Below are positions 35,222 through 46,200 of a stretch of 64,000 nt of DNA, piece after piece. The stretch comes from Lepidodermella squamata (lineage: Eukaryota > Gastrotricha), in NCBI GenBank assembly GCA_047495785.1, contig JBLDXI010000074.1, positions 1,550,001 to 1,614,000 of the forward strand, in the 5' to 3' direction. Numbering within the stretch: the stretch's first letter is position 1; every line of letters begins with the position of its first letter. A program made the position numbers and the translations under genes. Below the pieces are notes generated by a model. That model saw only the letters and a program-made list of their open reading frames with translations, was not told the DNA's origin and did no database searches.

Positions 35222-37003
35222 AAATGTTGAATAACATGAACACTAATAATACTACTACTACTAGTGCAAGACGGCAGAGTGCGGGCAAAGGACGGAAGAG
35301 AGGATCAGCCTAGAAGACCGATCCTGGTCAAACTAAAATCATCAGCTTGCACTAATAAAATCGACAAAACTACCAAAAATGCTCAAGACTATGATTTTTC
35401 ATCCGCCACTCGTTTCTTTCCTGCGCTAAAAAATAATCTCACAAGTCCCATATGTTTCTTAACACAACGAACACAAACGATTTTTCGGTAGTTACGCTCG
35501 AAAATGCTATTGTGCTGCATTGGTGAAAATTACATGTTATTTTTACCAATAATACGAGCGAAGCGAGGAAATTTAGAGGATTTTTCACTAGAAAAAGCTC
35601 CGAAACCTCCTAAAAATGCCGGGGGAACCCCGTACTGTCGCCGTTCGTGTAGTGGAAATCTTTGTTTCTTTGTTTGTTGGTTTGTATGCACCCATGTGCA
35701 ATGTTAATGGATTCCCCCGGCGCTACTGTAGCAGCTACGCAGCTGCTGTTGCCAATGAGGTTACAGGAGTCTTTTCCAGGCGTTACTTCGATTTTGGTTG
35801 TTACATTTGGTCCGATTGGTTGTTACATTGTAACATTTGTAACATGCTTAAAAAACACTGCCTTAGTTCTAGGCCGTTCTCAAACCTCCGCGTGTTATGC
35901 GTGATTGTTTTTGTGAATTTATTTTGTAGCCATGTTCTAGATTTCATTAGCTATCTTACGTCAATTATCATGTTTCAAAGGATAGCGTCGTGAAACATCG
36001 TGTTACTACCGTCAGACAGTTTTAACAAGTATATGCAAGATGGAGAGGCAGCTTCGAAGTCCAGAATCTGAAGGTTCAGCCATCACGCGTATCAACTTGG
36101 GTAAGTCCTCTCCTATTAAGATGTGTCGATTTTTATGTACAAATCGCAAGAAATGAGGTCTCATCATAACAAATCTGCGATGGTTAAATGCTAGTATTCT
36201 CTGAAAGTCATGTTTCATTAGTAATTTCAACTCGCAAGCTGACAAACGAATTTAATTGCAGTTTAATTATTTTTAGTCCTTGAAGTTGGCAGCCTCAACA
36301 CCTTGTGACGACGTCCCTCGAAAGCAGGTGAACCAGTTCCTTCGAAAAACGTAATATCGCCGTCTGGTCAACGATTGGGTTCATGATGAAGTCTTCAGCG
36401 CGTGAATTACAATCTCACGCCCCTAGCTGGCATTTTTCACTCGATTTTTTCACAGCATTGCTAGTTTTCTCGAGAAATGAATTTTAATTCGAACTATTCA
36501 TTGAATTGATGACTATTTGATGTGCGCCTTTGATTGCGTTTGCGCCACTTCAATATTTTTCTCACGATAATTATTTTATTTATTCATTACGACAATAAAG
36601 CATGAGTCGGAACGGTTCTTCTCCTGTTTTGCTTAGCTGTCTTGATAACTGCGAGACGAAGCACCGAGTATAGCCAAGTGGGAATACTACGTTATGAAAG
36701 GGATTAAAATGTTTAAACGACAAAAAAACGTCAAGACGCGCGAGTGTTTTGAAAGGGCTTCAAATGATTAAAAACAATGATTTTGCGCACGAGTTGCGTT
36801 TTTTATGGTGTCCGCGGGCTAATTATTTAAATTAAGACCAGATGACACACATAACTTGGCTTATGCTTTTCAAAGCAATCGTTAAACTTTAAATTCAGAA
36901 ATATTGAATTACGGATTTTTTGACAAGTTTGGATTCAAAATAATCGCCAGTTGACAGTTAAAATTGAGAATTTTCGGTAAATTTCAAAAAATTTCAAAAA
37001 ATC
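35222..37003. other. Gene-free AT-rich stretch
   Basis: No exon or family similarity was recognised. GCCGGGGGAA (about 35618) and TTCCCCCGGC (about 35713) form a small inverted repeat, possibly the ends of a decayed short element. Confidence 0.4.
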
Positions 37004-37474
37004 AATGGGTCTATTTCACCGCCATGGAAAATAAATGTTTTCCATTGTGATATTCCATTTTTAATTCATTTTTATTTAATTTTCGAGCGTGTCGGACCCG
37101 AAAAAATGAAGCCAGGAGCGCCACTTGTGCCGGATGTCTGTTGTTTTCGGACACGGAGATTAGCATTTTCGGTCAAAAAATATTTTTTCGGGCGTGTCGG
37201 ACCGGACCCCCGACACAGTGGAATAAAATAAAATAAAATGAAAATTGTGGACACAATGGTGAGAATTACGGACAACTGATGCATGCCACGTGGCGAAATG
37301 GACGTAAAAGGGACAGGAACGCAGACAAGAAAGTATAAATCCCCGGTTTTCGCCAAGAAAACTTTAGCTGGGAAAATTTCGTAATTGGCGTTTTGATGTC
37401 GCGGCTCAAGTTCAGCGTAAGGAGCTAATTGCTTGATTTATCAATTTCCTACTCATCGGCTACTTTATTATCAG

Positions 37475-38078
37475 ATCGACTCGATTATTGGGGGTGATGA
37501 TTCGCCGAGCGCATCAGACCGTGTCCAGGGCGGCGTTGTGCAGCGGGGCGCAATCAATCGTGACGTGGAACTCGACAACAATGACTATCTTCCTCCCCTT
37601 ACTGATCCCGTACCTCCTTTCGCCAACCCGTTTCCTTCCATACCGGCCGCGGAAACAATGAAAAGGAAGCGTGGCCGTCCAAAAAAGGTGATGTTTAATT
37701 TGTCGCTTATATTTGTTAAATGAACTGTCTTTTTTTTTAAGGTAGTTGCTCCGCCATCAAGTGCTCCGTCATCAAAAGCTCCGCCATCTCGTGCAAATCC
37801 TCAGCCGGTTGCCGCGAAGAAAGCGAAACCGGCCAACGTACCGGCGCGAATTTATTCTAGCGACGCGAAACTGTTCATTCTACTGTTTTTCCGCGATAAT
37901 CTAGATTTGTTCCAAGGTGGAACCACGCAAAAGAGCACGCTATGGACGCGCTGTGCGGTTCTGATTCGACCACTGTTTGAAACTTTGAAAAATGTTAAAG
38001 GTTCCGAAATTTGTCAACGGTTTCGCACTCGAGTTCAGAAACTCCCAGCTATACCGGAACGCCACTCAAAATTACAAT
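37475..38078 (+). pseudogene. Harbinger Myb-like/AT-hook accessory protein, partial
   Basis: Exon-like segments 37475-37687 and 37742-38078 are joined by a 54-bp intron in phase 0. The first ends in KRKRGRPKK, an AT-hook-like basic motif. The second encodes about 112 residues, including ARIYSSDAKLFILLFF and LWTRCAVLIRPLFETLK, resembling the Myb/SANT-like DNA-binding protein that Harbingers encode beside the transposase. After the GTAAGT donor at 38079 no phase-compatible acceptor into the transposase frame was found, so the open frame is broken there. Confidence 0.5.
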
Positions 38079-38212
38079 GTAAGTTCGATTTATACCCTTT
38101 CACGTTTGAAGCAACGAAATGTTCATTACATTTGCGAAAAAATCACACAAAATTGCAATTTACGAATTTTTCAGGTGAACGGTGAAACTACTAATTTTTT
38201 GCTTTCATTAAG

Positions 38213-38674
38213 GAATTTTTTGGAGGTAATTCATTCTTACTGGGAGACTCTGGCTATCAGCCCCGACGCTGGTGTGTCACTCCATTCCGCCAAACCGATA
38301 ACATCACCCCCGAAGAACGGAATTTCAATTATCGTCACTCCGTCGCGAGAGTGATAATTGAACAGGCATTCGGGCTTCTCAAGCAAAAATGGCGGCGGCT
38401 CTATCACCTACAATTTCGCCTCAATATTCGGCCCAGTGTTCGTTTCACGAAAGCGATGTGTGTACTACATAATTTCGGCATCCGAGTGGAGGGTGACGCT
38501 TACAATAACTTGCCCGATGAAGACCCGTTGCCGGCTCAACTTCTCGAGGCAGATCTGCAACTACAAGATGATTTTCTCGCAAATCTCGCTAACCATGAAA
38601 ACGATGACGGGAATGCGGCGAACCAGGCGGAGGGCGAAGAAAGGCGACAGGAAATTATGCTAATTTACCTTTAG
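38213..38674 (+). pseudogene. C-terminal part of a Harbinger (HARBI1-like) DDE transposase
   Basis: The open frame reads NSFLLGDSGYQPRRWCVTPF, then NFNYRHSVARVIIEQAFGLL, and ends at a stop at 38672-38674. GDSGY carries the second catalytic Asp and IEQAFG the catalytic Glu of the DDE_Tnp_4 family. The N-terminal half with the first Asp is missing, so the enzyme is inactive. An acidic tail rich in Asp/Glu/Asn follows the catalytic part. Confidence 0.8.
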
Positions 38675-39224
38675 AATGGCTTCTAGATGCTTGATTTATG
38701 CAAACGACAAGAATTTGCTTAATTTTCGAAAATAAAATAATGTTTTTTTCTAATTTTACTCGCAAAATAATTTCGAACAGATGTCGCCTCTTTGGCACTA
38801 TTTTCGTGAATAAAAACAGCTTGGCAACATTTTTACAAGTGTGTCGGACGCATTTCATATTTTTTTGTTTTTTTTTATTATTTTTTTCATGGCGATGAAA
38901 TAGACCCAATATTTCTCTCGATTTTCGCGGATCGTGCCAACGAAATAAAAAATGCTTACCCACGACGTTTGGCTAAAATAAAATCGTATCGGCTTCCAGA
39001 TTAATGAAATGCAATTTTAATTAACATTAACATGATTGGCGTACTTCTTGAGACACGAAAGGGAAAACTCAGCAATTGCGAAGAGAAAAACACGGATTTA
39101 AATCTGGTTGGTCACGTGCCACTAATCAAAAAAATAAATAAAATAAGTTACAACTTTGCATTTGAGATAAAGATATTAGTAAAAAGTTATTGATCAAATT
39201 TGCTGACAATAAAATGCCAATTTC

Positions 39225-40050
39225 TTGCTGCATGTAATTTTCTTACGCCGCTGCTGCGCTGCGCTTGCAGCGTGGCGTAATGGGCAGGTCCCATTGTCTT
39301 GCGTTGTCTTGCGGAAAAAAGGAGTTTTATGTTTTATATAGTAAAGGTCTAGTAAGAGCCAGCGGCTAGAAAAGCCAGTGGCCAGCTTGAAACATCAGAT
39401 CTCCCATTCAAAAGAGTCAAGAGTTCGAGTAGAGCAGCGGTCAGATGTTCGTGGCATTGAGTAAGTCACCCAGCCCTAGCTAGACGATCAAATCATGCAG
39501 TCAGCGAGATGATGCGTTTTCAATGTGTTCACTGCATGACACCAGCGGCGCGTTCGATCAGCTGTTCCCACAACTCAGTTTTACAAGCTCCCGCAAGATC
39601 TCTTGCTGCATGTAATTTGCTCACTAAATTGTCTTACGCTGCGCTTGCAGCGTGGCGTAATGGGCAGGTCCCTAGTTTGATAATTTTGATAACAGAAAAC
39701 CGAGAAAAGTGAGACCAACAATCTCAAAGATCACCGGGGCGTATTCGATTGGAATCCTAGGTTCTCAATTTCGGGAAGATGTGAAACGTTAGAAGGGCTG
39801 TCGAGGTCACTCTTTTCGCCTGGCTCGTTTGGAGAGGAAGCGGCCAGCTTGAAACATTGGATGTCAAATTTCCCCAACAGTGAAGAGTTCGAGTCCAGCA
39901 TCGGTCAAATGTTCCTGGAATTGAGAAAGTTACTTAGCAGCCAACCTAGCTAGAAGTTCAGAGCATGCAGTCAGCGTGACGATAAGCTTTTAATGTGATT
40001 CACTGACACCAGCGAGTATCGTCGCGGTCAATCCGCCGTCCCCACAACTC
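39225..40050. repeat. Two diverged tandem blocks (about 370 and 450 bp) with hairpin core
   Basis: Block 1 (about 39225-39590) and block 2 (about 39598-40050) share in order: CTTGCTGCATGTAATTT; a palindromic GCTGCGCTTGCAGCGTGGCG followed by TAATGGGCAGGTCCC; GGCCAGCTTGAAACAT; an AGAGTTCGAGT segment; TCATGCAGTCAGCG/GCATGCAGTCAGCG; and GACACCAGCG ending in CCCACAACTC. They look like a duplicated repeat unit, with later indels, directly left of the satellite. Confidence 0.65.
39821..39896 (+). other. Possible tRNA-derived SINE promoter boxes
   Basis: TGGCTCGTTTGG (39821-39832) resembles a pol III A box and GAGTTCGAGTCC (39885-39896) a B box. The 64-nt spacing fits tRNA-like promoters with a long arm. 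Block 1 keeps only the B-box-like part. No folded tRNA was found. Confidence 0.3.
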
Positions 40051-40170
40051 TAATGGGTATGTCCTGTGCGATACCATGGCTCAGGGGGACGTAAAATAAA
40101 TCGCATGACATCTTTCAGGGTACCTTCCGAGATCAATGCTGAAGGCCAAATTGGGTATTTGGCTGTTCGC

Positions 40171-40817
40171 AAATTCAAGTGCAATGTGTAACTTGGTGGA
40201 ACCAACGAATCCACAAAATCACCCTTGTGAGCATCGCCACGAATCGGCATCGTGCCCAAACCAGCCGATTCGGGCATTTTCGCGCTTCATTGGTTAGTGG
40301 CAGCAAGCGCAAACGCGTTGGCAGGCTATTCGCGGCCATTGCAGCTGACCGGTATTCCGCTGCCAGCCAAAGAATGCTGGAATCGCTGTATCCACCCTTG
40401 TACGCATCGCCACGAATCGGCATCGTGCCCAAACCATCCGAATCGGGCATATTCGCGCTTCATTCGGTAGCGGCAGCAAGCGCAAACGCGTTGGCAGGCT
40501 ATTCGCGGCCATTGCAGCTGACCGGTATTCCGCTGCCAGCCAAAGAATGCTGGAATCGCTGTAAACACCCTTGTACGCATCGCCACGAATCGGCATCGTG
40601 CCCAAACCATCCGAATCGGGCATATTCGCGCTTCATTCGTTAGTGGCAGCAAGCGCAAACGCGTTGGCAGGCTATTCGCGGCCATTGCAGCTGACCGGTA
40701 TTCCGCTGCCAGCCAAAGAATGCTGGAATCGCTGTATTCACCCTTGTACGCATCGCCACGAATCGGCATCGTGCCCAAACCAGCCGAATCAGGCATATTC
40801 GCGCTTCATTCGGTAGC
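40171..40817. repeat. Short 173-bp satellite array with its 5-prime edge
   Basis: An edge sequence of 48 bp (AAATTCAAGTGCAATGTG... from 40171) leads into about 3.5 copies of a 173-bp unit, beginning TCACCCTTGTGAGCATCGCC at 40219. The array ends within a unit at about 40817 (TTCATTCGGTAGC), where reverse-transcriptase coding sequence begins. The same edge begins the second array at 43231. Confidence 0.9.
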
Positions 40818-42598
40818 AGAACAGCAGCAAAGTCAAGAGGCGTGGCGAATGTTGGCTGCTAGGTTTAATCGTCTCAAACGCAGCAAACGACTTGGTACCC
40901 TGGTTGATCAAAAGACGGGGCTTGTAGCCACTGACGACAAGGCAAAAGCACAACTGATCGCGGCAATCTTCAGCAAAGTTGTAAGTGGAGCACCAGCCTC
41001 TTCAAAACGCCCAGAGGACACTGCGTTCTGGCAGCAGGTAGAGAGTGCGGTTGCATCTAACTCGTCAATAAAACCACTGGAAAGAATCCCCGAAGTGCTA
41101 CCAATAAAAATTTCCCGCTTCACAATGAGGCTGTTCATTCGTCGGCTTAAAAACAAAGCGCCTGGTAACGACAATATTCTCAACGCTGTCATAAAAAATG
41201 GCGGTCCAGGACTCCGTAGTCACCTGAAGTACGCGTTTGAATTGTGCCTTGCTACAGGCTATATACCGGCAGAATGGCAACTGGCGATCGTCGTGCCGAT
41301 CCTGAAGGAGGGAAAGGATAGCAGGCTCCCGGAATCATACCGCCCGGTGTCACTGTTGCCAGCCTTCGCGAAGCTACTAGAGTCACTGGTAGCCATGATG
41401 CTACAAAATTTCCTGGAAGCTCAGAGCCTGCTACCCGAGCATCAGTATGGATTTCGAAGACTCCGAGGCGCTGTCGACCCACTTTTTCGCCTGATTAGCG
41501 ATGCAGCCCTCGCCATGGCCCATCACAGCAAGCTCGTGGCTGTGTTCTTGGACTTCAAGGCCGCCTTCGATACGGTCTGGCACGCAGGGCTTATACAAAA
41601 ACTGATCGATTCTGGAGCCCCGGAGCCTTTGGTGCGATGGACAGCGAACTTCCTAGACGACCGATCGTTTCAGGTCCGAGTTGGAGACGAGCTCAGCGAA
41701 TCAAGAAAAATCGGCTGCGGTGTGCCACAAGGTAGCCCGTTGAGTCCGCTGCTGTTCATATTTTACTGCGCGGATATGCAGCCTCCGGAGTCAAACCCTG
41801 ACGACGGGAGAAAAGCGGTCGCCGCCTGGACCTACGCAGACGACGCCGCAAACTGGGCATGGGGCCCGCATTACGAGCAGTGCGTTGTAAGACTACAAGC
41901 CCGCCTCCGATCCACCGAAGCGTGGTGCGCGAAATGGCGTCTAGAACTTAATCCGGCGAAATGCGAAAGCATTCTAATCGGCCACACTGGCGCTTCGTCC
42001 CCGTCGGTTCTTCTCTCCATTGCTGGTCAACGAATCCCTCAAGTCAACGAAGTAAAATACCTAGGAATCACGATCACGGCGAAATTGTCGTGGGAACGCC
42101 ACCTCGACCGTCTGTCTGCGAAGACGAAACCGCGAGCTGCCTGCCTCAGAGGAATAAGTAGCTTGTAGGCGCATTGTCCCCAGCGATCTTTGCATCATGT
42201 TCAGCCGAGTCCTCATCGACAGCGTGCTCACATATGGATCTCCAGCCTGGTACTGTCTGCCAAAAACCTCCGAACTGCGCCTTTTCAACTTTCAAGCACA
42301 CGGGTTAAGAGCAGCAATGGATCTGCCATTTGAGTGCGATTCCTTCGGAGTCGTCGTCGAAGCGAAGGCGGCAGCAATCAGCGACGTCTTTGAGAAGCAA
42401 CTGGAGCGCTATGGCGAACGCTGTCTCACCGCGGACAATGGCATGAAAGAGTACTTGCAGTATATCGCCAGTCAGCAGCCTGATGCCTTCGGCAAGCGGA
42501 TGCTCGACCTACACTATCCAGCCTGGCACCTACGCCGCAATGTCGCCCCCTCAATGGCGCAAAATAAGAGAATCACAGATTTCTTCAACCCTCGATAG
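40818..42598 (+). pseudogene. Non-LTR (Jockey/CR1-type) reverse transcriptase, 5-prime truncated and frameshifted
   Basis: Reads in frame from about 40818 to 42166, then shifts by one base (between 42157 and 42167) and continues to TAG at 42596-42598. RT blocks in order: IRRLKNKAPGNDNI; ESYRPVSLLPAFAKLLE; motif A FLDFKAAFDTVWH (about 41539-41583) with the first catalytic Asp; motif B GVPQGSPLSP; motif C TYADDAA (about 41829-41849), the YADD active site; YLGITI of the thumb. The post-RT tail after the shift has VLIDSVLTYGSPAWYC and ends RITDFFNPR. No endonuclease or ORF1 is present upstream; satellite units occupy that place. It is a dead copy because of the truncation and frameshift. Confidence 0.88.
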
Positions 42599-43230
42599 CC
42601 TTTACTGCCTTGTTTTATTGTTGCGTTCCCTTGTTGAGCCTTTAGGTCCTTGGAGCCCCTGTGCACGAGCCCTAAGCCTTCCCGAACCTGGAACGTAAGT
42701 CACGTTAAATGAGTCTCTGTAATTTCTTGTTCCAGAGCCTGAGCCTGAGCCTGAGCCCTGAGCCTGAGCCTGAGCCTGACATCTAACACCGGATTCTTGA
42801 GCCTGAGCCCTGAGCCTTTGAGCCTTCAGCCCTATGAAGAGCCTGATGTGATATGGGTGTATATATGCATCGTAAGCCGTTTTCAAATGAGTTAACCCCT
42901 GCCTTCGATCTTTTCAGAAAATCCGCCCTGAGCCCTAGCCACTATAGCCCTGAAATGAGCCTTTCAACTTGCCCGTCAAAGCCGCGAAGGTCGACCAACG
43001 AATCAACAATTTTCTACTTTTCTATTCAAACCAATATAAAAAACCGGCAAGAAAAAAAAAATATATATATAAACAATAACAACTATAAAAAACTCCTATG
43101 ATCGAGATACATGCGTGTTCGACTAGAGCCCTGATTAGCATGGGGGCAAGTTATTTCTGTAATCTTTCTAACTCATGTGCCTATAGCGTCGAAAGGCGGA
43201 GGGCCTATAATAATAAAACTACAACATGCT
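42599..43230 (+). other. Probable 3-prime region of the retroelement
   Basis: Non-coding sequence follows the RT stop: the GAGCCT repeat, an A/AT-rich stretch near 43050-43095 and then unique DNA up to the satellite edge. The true 3-prime end of the element was not fixed; an A-rich tail near 43051-43075 is one candidate. Confidence 0.4.
42735..42845. repeat. Imperfect GAGCCT hexamer repeat
   Basis: Repeated GAGCCT and GAGCCCT units lie in the presumed 3-prime untranslated part of the retroelement. Short tandem repeats at the 3-prime end are common in non-LTR elements. Confidence 0.75.
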
Positions 43231-46200
43231 AAATTCAAGTGCAATGTGTAACTTAGTGGAACCAACGAATCCACAAAATCACCCTTGTGAGCATCGCCAC
43301 GAATCGGCATCGTGCCCAAACCAGCCGATTCGGGCATTTTCGCGCTTCATTGGTTAGTGGCAGCAAGCGCAAACGCGTTGGCAGGCTATTCGCGGCCATT
43401 GCAGCTGACCGGTATTCCGCTGCCAGCCAAAGAATGCTGGAATCGCTGTATCCACCCTTGTACGCATCGCCACGAATCGGCATCGTGCCCAAACCAGCCG
43501 AATCGGGCAAATTCGCGCTTCATTCGGTAGTGGCAGCAAGCGCAAACGCGTTGGCAGGCTATTCGCGGCCATTGCAGCTGACCGGTATTCCGCTGCCAGC
43601 CACAGAAGGCTGGAATCGCTGTATTCACCCTTGTACGCATCGCTACGAATCGGCATCGTGCCCAAACCACTCGATTCGGGCATTTTCGCGCTTCATTCGT
43701 TAGTGGCAGCAAGCGCAAACGCGTTGGCAGGCTATTCGCGGCCATTGCAGCTGACCGGTATTCCGCTGCCAGCCACAGAAGGCTGGAATCGCTGTATCCA
43801 CCCTTGTACGCATCGCTACGAATCGGCATCGTGCCCAAACCAGCCGATTCGGGCATATTCGCGCTTCATTCGGTAGCGGCAGCAAGCGCAAACGCGTTGG
43901 CAGGCTATTCGCGGCCATTGCAGCTGACCGGTATTCCGCTGCCAGCCAAAGAATGCTGGAATCGCTGTATTCACCCTTGTAGGCATCGCCACGAATCGGC
44001 ATCGTGCCCAAACCAGCCGATTCGGGCATTTTCGCGCTTCATTCGTTAGTGGCAGCAAGCGCAAACGCGTTGGCAGGCTATTCGCGGCCATTGCAGCTGA
44101 CCGGTATTCCGCTGCCAGCCAAAGAATGCTGGAATCGCTGTATCCACCCTTGTACGCATCGCCACGAATCGGCATCGTGCCCAAACCAGCCGATTCGGGC
44201 ATTTTCGCGCTTCATTCGTTAGTGGCAGCAAGCGCAAACGCGTTGGCAGGCTATTCGCGTCCATTGCAGCTGACCCGTATTCCGCTGCCAGCCACAGAAG
44301 GCTGGAATCACTGTATTCACCCTTGTACGCATCGCTACGAATCGGCATCGTGCCCAAACCAGCCGAATCAGGCATATTCGCGCTTCATTCGGTAGCGGCA
44401 GCAAGCGCAAACGCGTTGGCAGGCTATTCGCGGCCATTGCAGCTGACCGGTATTCCGCTGCCAGCCAAAGAATGCTGGAATCGCTGTATTCACCCTTGTA
44501 GGCATCGCCACGAATCGGCATCGTGCCCAAACCAGCCGATTCGGGCATTTTCGCGCTTCATTCGTTAGTGGCAGCAAGCGCAAACGCGTTGGCAGGCTAT
44601 TCGCGGCCATTGCAGCTGACCGGTATTCCGCTGCCAGCCACAGAAGGCTGGAATCACTGTATTCACCCTTGTACGCATCGCTACGAATCGGCATCGTGCC
44701 CAAACCAGCCGAATCGGGCATATTCGCGCTTCATTCGGTAGTGGCAGCAAGCGCAAACGCGTTGGCAGGCTATTCGCGGCCATTGCAGCTGACCGGTATT
44801 CCGCTGCCAGCCAAAGAATGCTGGAATCGCTGTATCCACCCTTGTACGCATCGCCACGAATCGGCATCGTGCCCAAACCAGCCGATTCGGGCATTTTCGC
44901 GCTTCATTCGTTAGTGGCAGCAAGCGCAAACGCGTTGGCAGGCTATTCGCGGCCATTGCAGCTGACCGGTATTCCGCTGCCAGCCAAAGAATGCTGGAAT
45001 CGCTGTATTCACCCTTGTACGCATCGCCACGAATCGGCATCGTGCCCAAACCAGCCGATTCGGGCATTTTCGCGCTTCATTTGTTAGTGGCAGCAAGCGC
45101 AAACGCGTTGGCAGGCTATTCGCGTCCATTGCAGCTGACCCGTATTCCGCTGCCAGCCACAGAAGGCTGGAATCGCTGTATTCACCCTTGTACGCATCGC
45201 TACGAATCGGCATCGTGCCCAAACCAGCCGATTCGGGAATATTCGCGCTTCATTCGTTGGTGGCAGCAAGCGCAAACGCGTTGGCAGGCTATTCGCGGCC
45301 ATTGCAGCTGACCGGTATTCCGCTGCCAGCCAAAGAATGCTGGAATCGCTGTATCCACCCTTGTACGCATCGCCACGAATCGGCATCGTGCCCAAACCAG
45401 CCGATTCGGGCATTTTCGCGCTTCATTCGTTAGTGGCAGCAAGCGCAAACGCGTTGGCAGGCTATTCGCGGCCATTGCAGCTGACCGGTATTCCGCTGCC
45501 AGCCAAAGAATGCTGGAATCGCTGTATTCACCCTTGTACGCATCGCCACGAATCGGCATCGTGCCCAAACCAGCCGATTCGGGCATTTTCGCGCTTCATT
45601 TGTTAGTGGCAGCAAGCGCAAACGCGTTGGCAGGCTATTCGCGTCCATTGCAGCTGACCCGTATTCCGCTGCCAGCCACAGAAGGCTGGAATCGCTGTAT
45701 TCACCCTTGTACGCATCGCTACGAATCGGCATCGTGCCCAAACCAGCCGAATCGGGCAAATTCGCGCTTCATTCGTTAGTGGCAGCAAGCGCAAACGCGT
45801 TGGCAGGCTATTCGCGGCCATTGCAGCTGACCGGTATTCCGCTGCCAGCCAAAGAATGCTGGAATCGCTGTATTCACCCTTGTACGCATCGCCACGAATC
45901 GGCATCGTGCCCAAACCAGCCGATTCGGGCATTTTCGCGCTTCATTCGTTAGTGGCAGCAAGCGCAAACGCGTTGGCAGGCTATTCGCGGCCATTGCAGC
46001 TGACCGGTATTCCGCTGCCAGCCAAAGAATGCTGGAATCGCTGTATTCACCCTTGTACGCATCGCTACGAATCGGCATCGTGCCCAAACCAGCCGATTCG
46101 GGAATATTCGCGCTTCATTCGTTGGTGGCAGCAAGCGCAAACGCGTTGGCAGGCTATTCGCGGCCATTGCAGCTGACCGGTATTCCGCTGCCAGCCACAG

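Larger units (their letters stand above)
37007..38907 (+). mobile_element. PIF/Harbinger DNA transposon, 1.9 kb, internally deleted
   Basis: Terminal inverted repeats of about 25 bp start GGGTCTATTTCA at 37007 and end TGAAATAGACCC at 38907. Flanking AAT occurs on both sides (37004-37006 and 38908-38910), a 3-bp target duplication as expected for Harbingers. Inside are remnants of both Harbinger proteins on the plus strand: a DNA-binding protein and a DDE transposase. The mobile element is structurally complete at its ends but cannot make a full transposase. Confidence 0.88.

Noticed and set aside
35504-35993. Open frames in 35.5-36.0 kb with hydrophobic stretches
   Set aside because: Two overlapping frames of similar length, no family motif and AT-rich composition. 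More likely chance in decayed repeat DNA.
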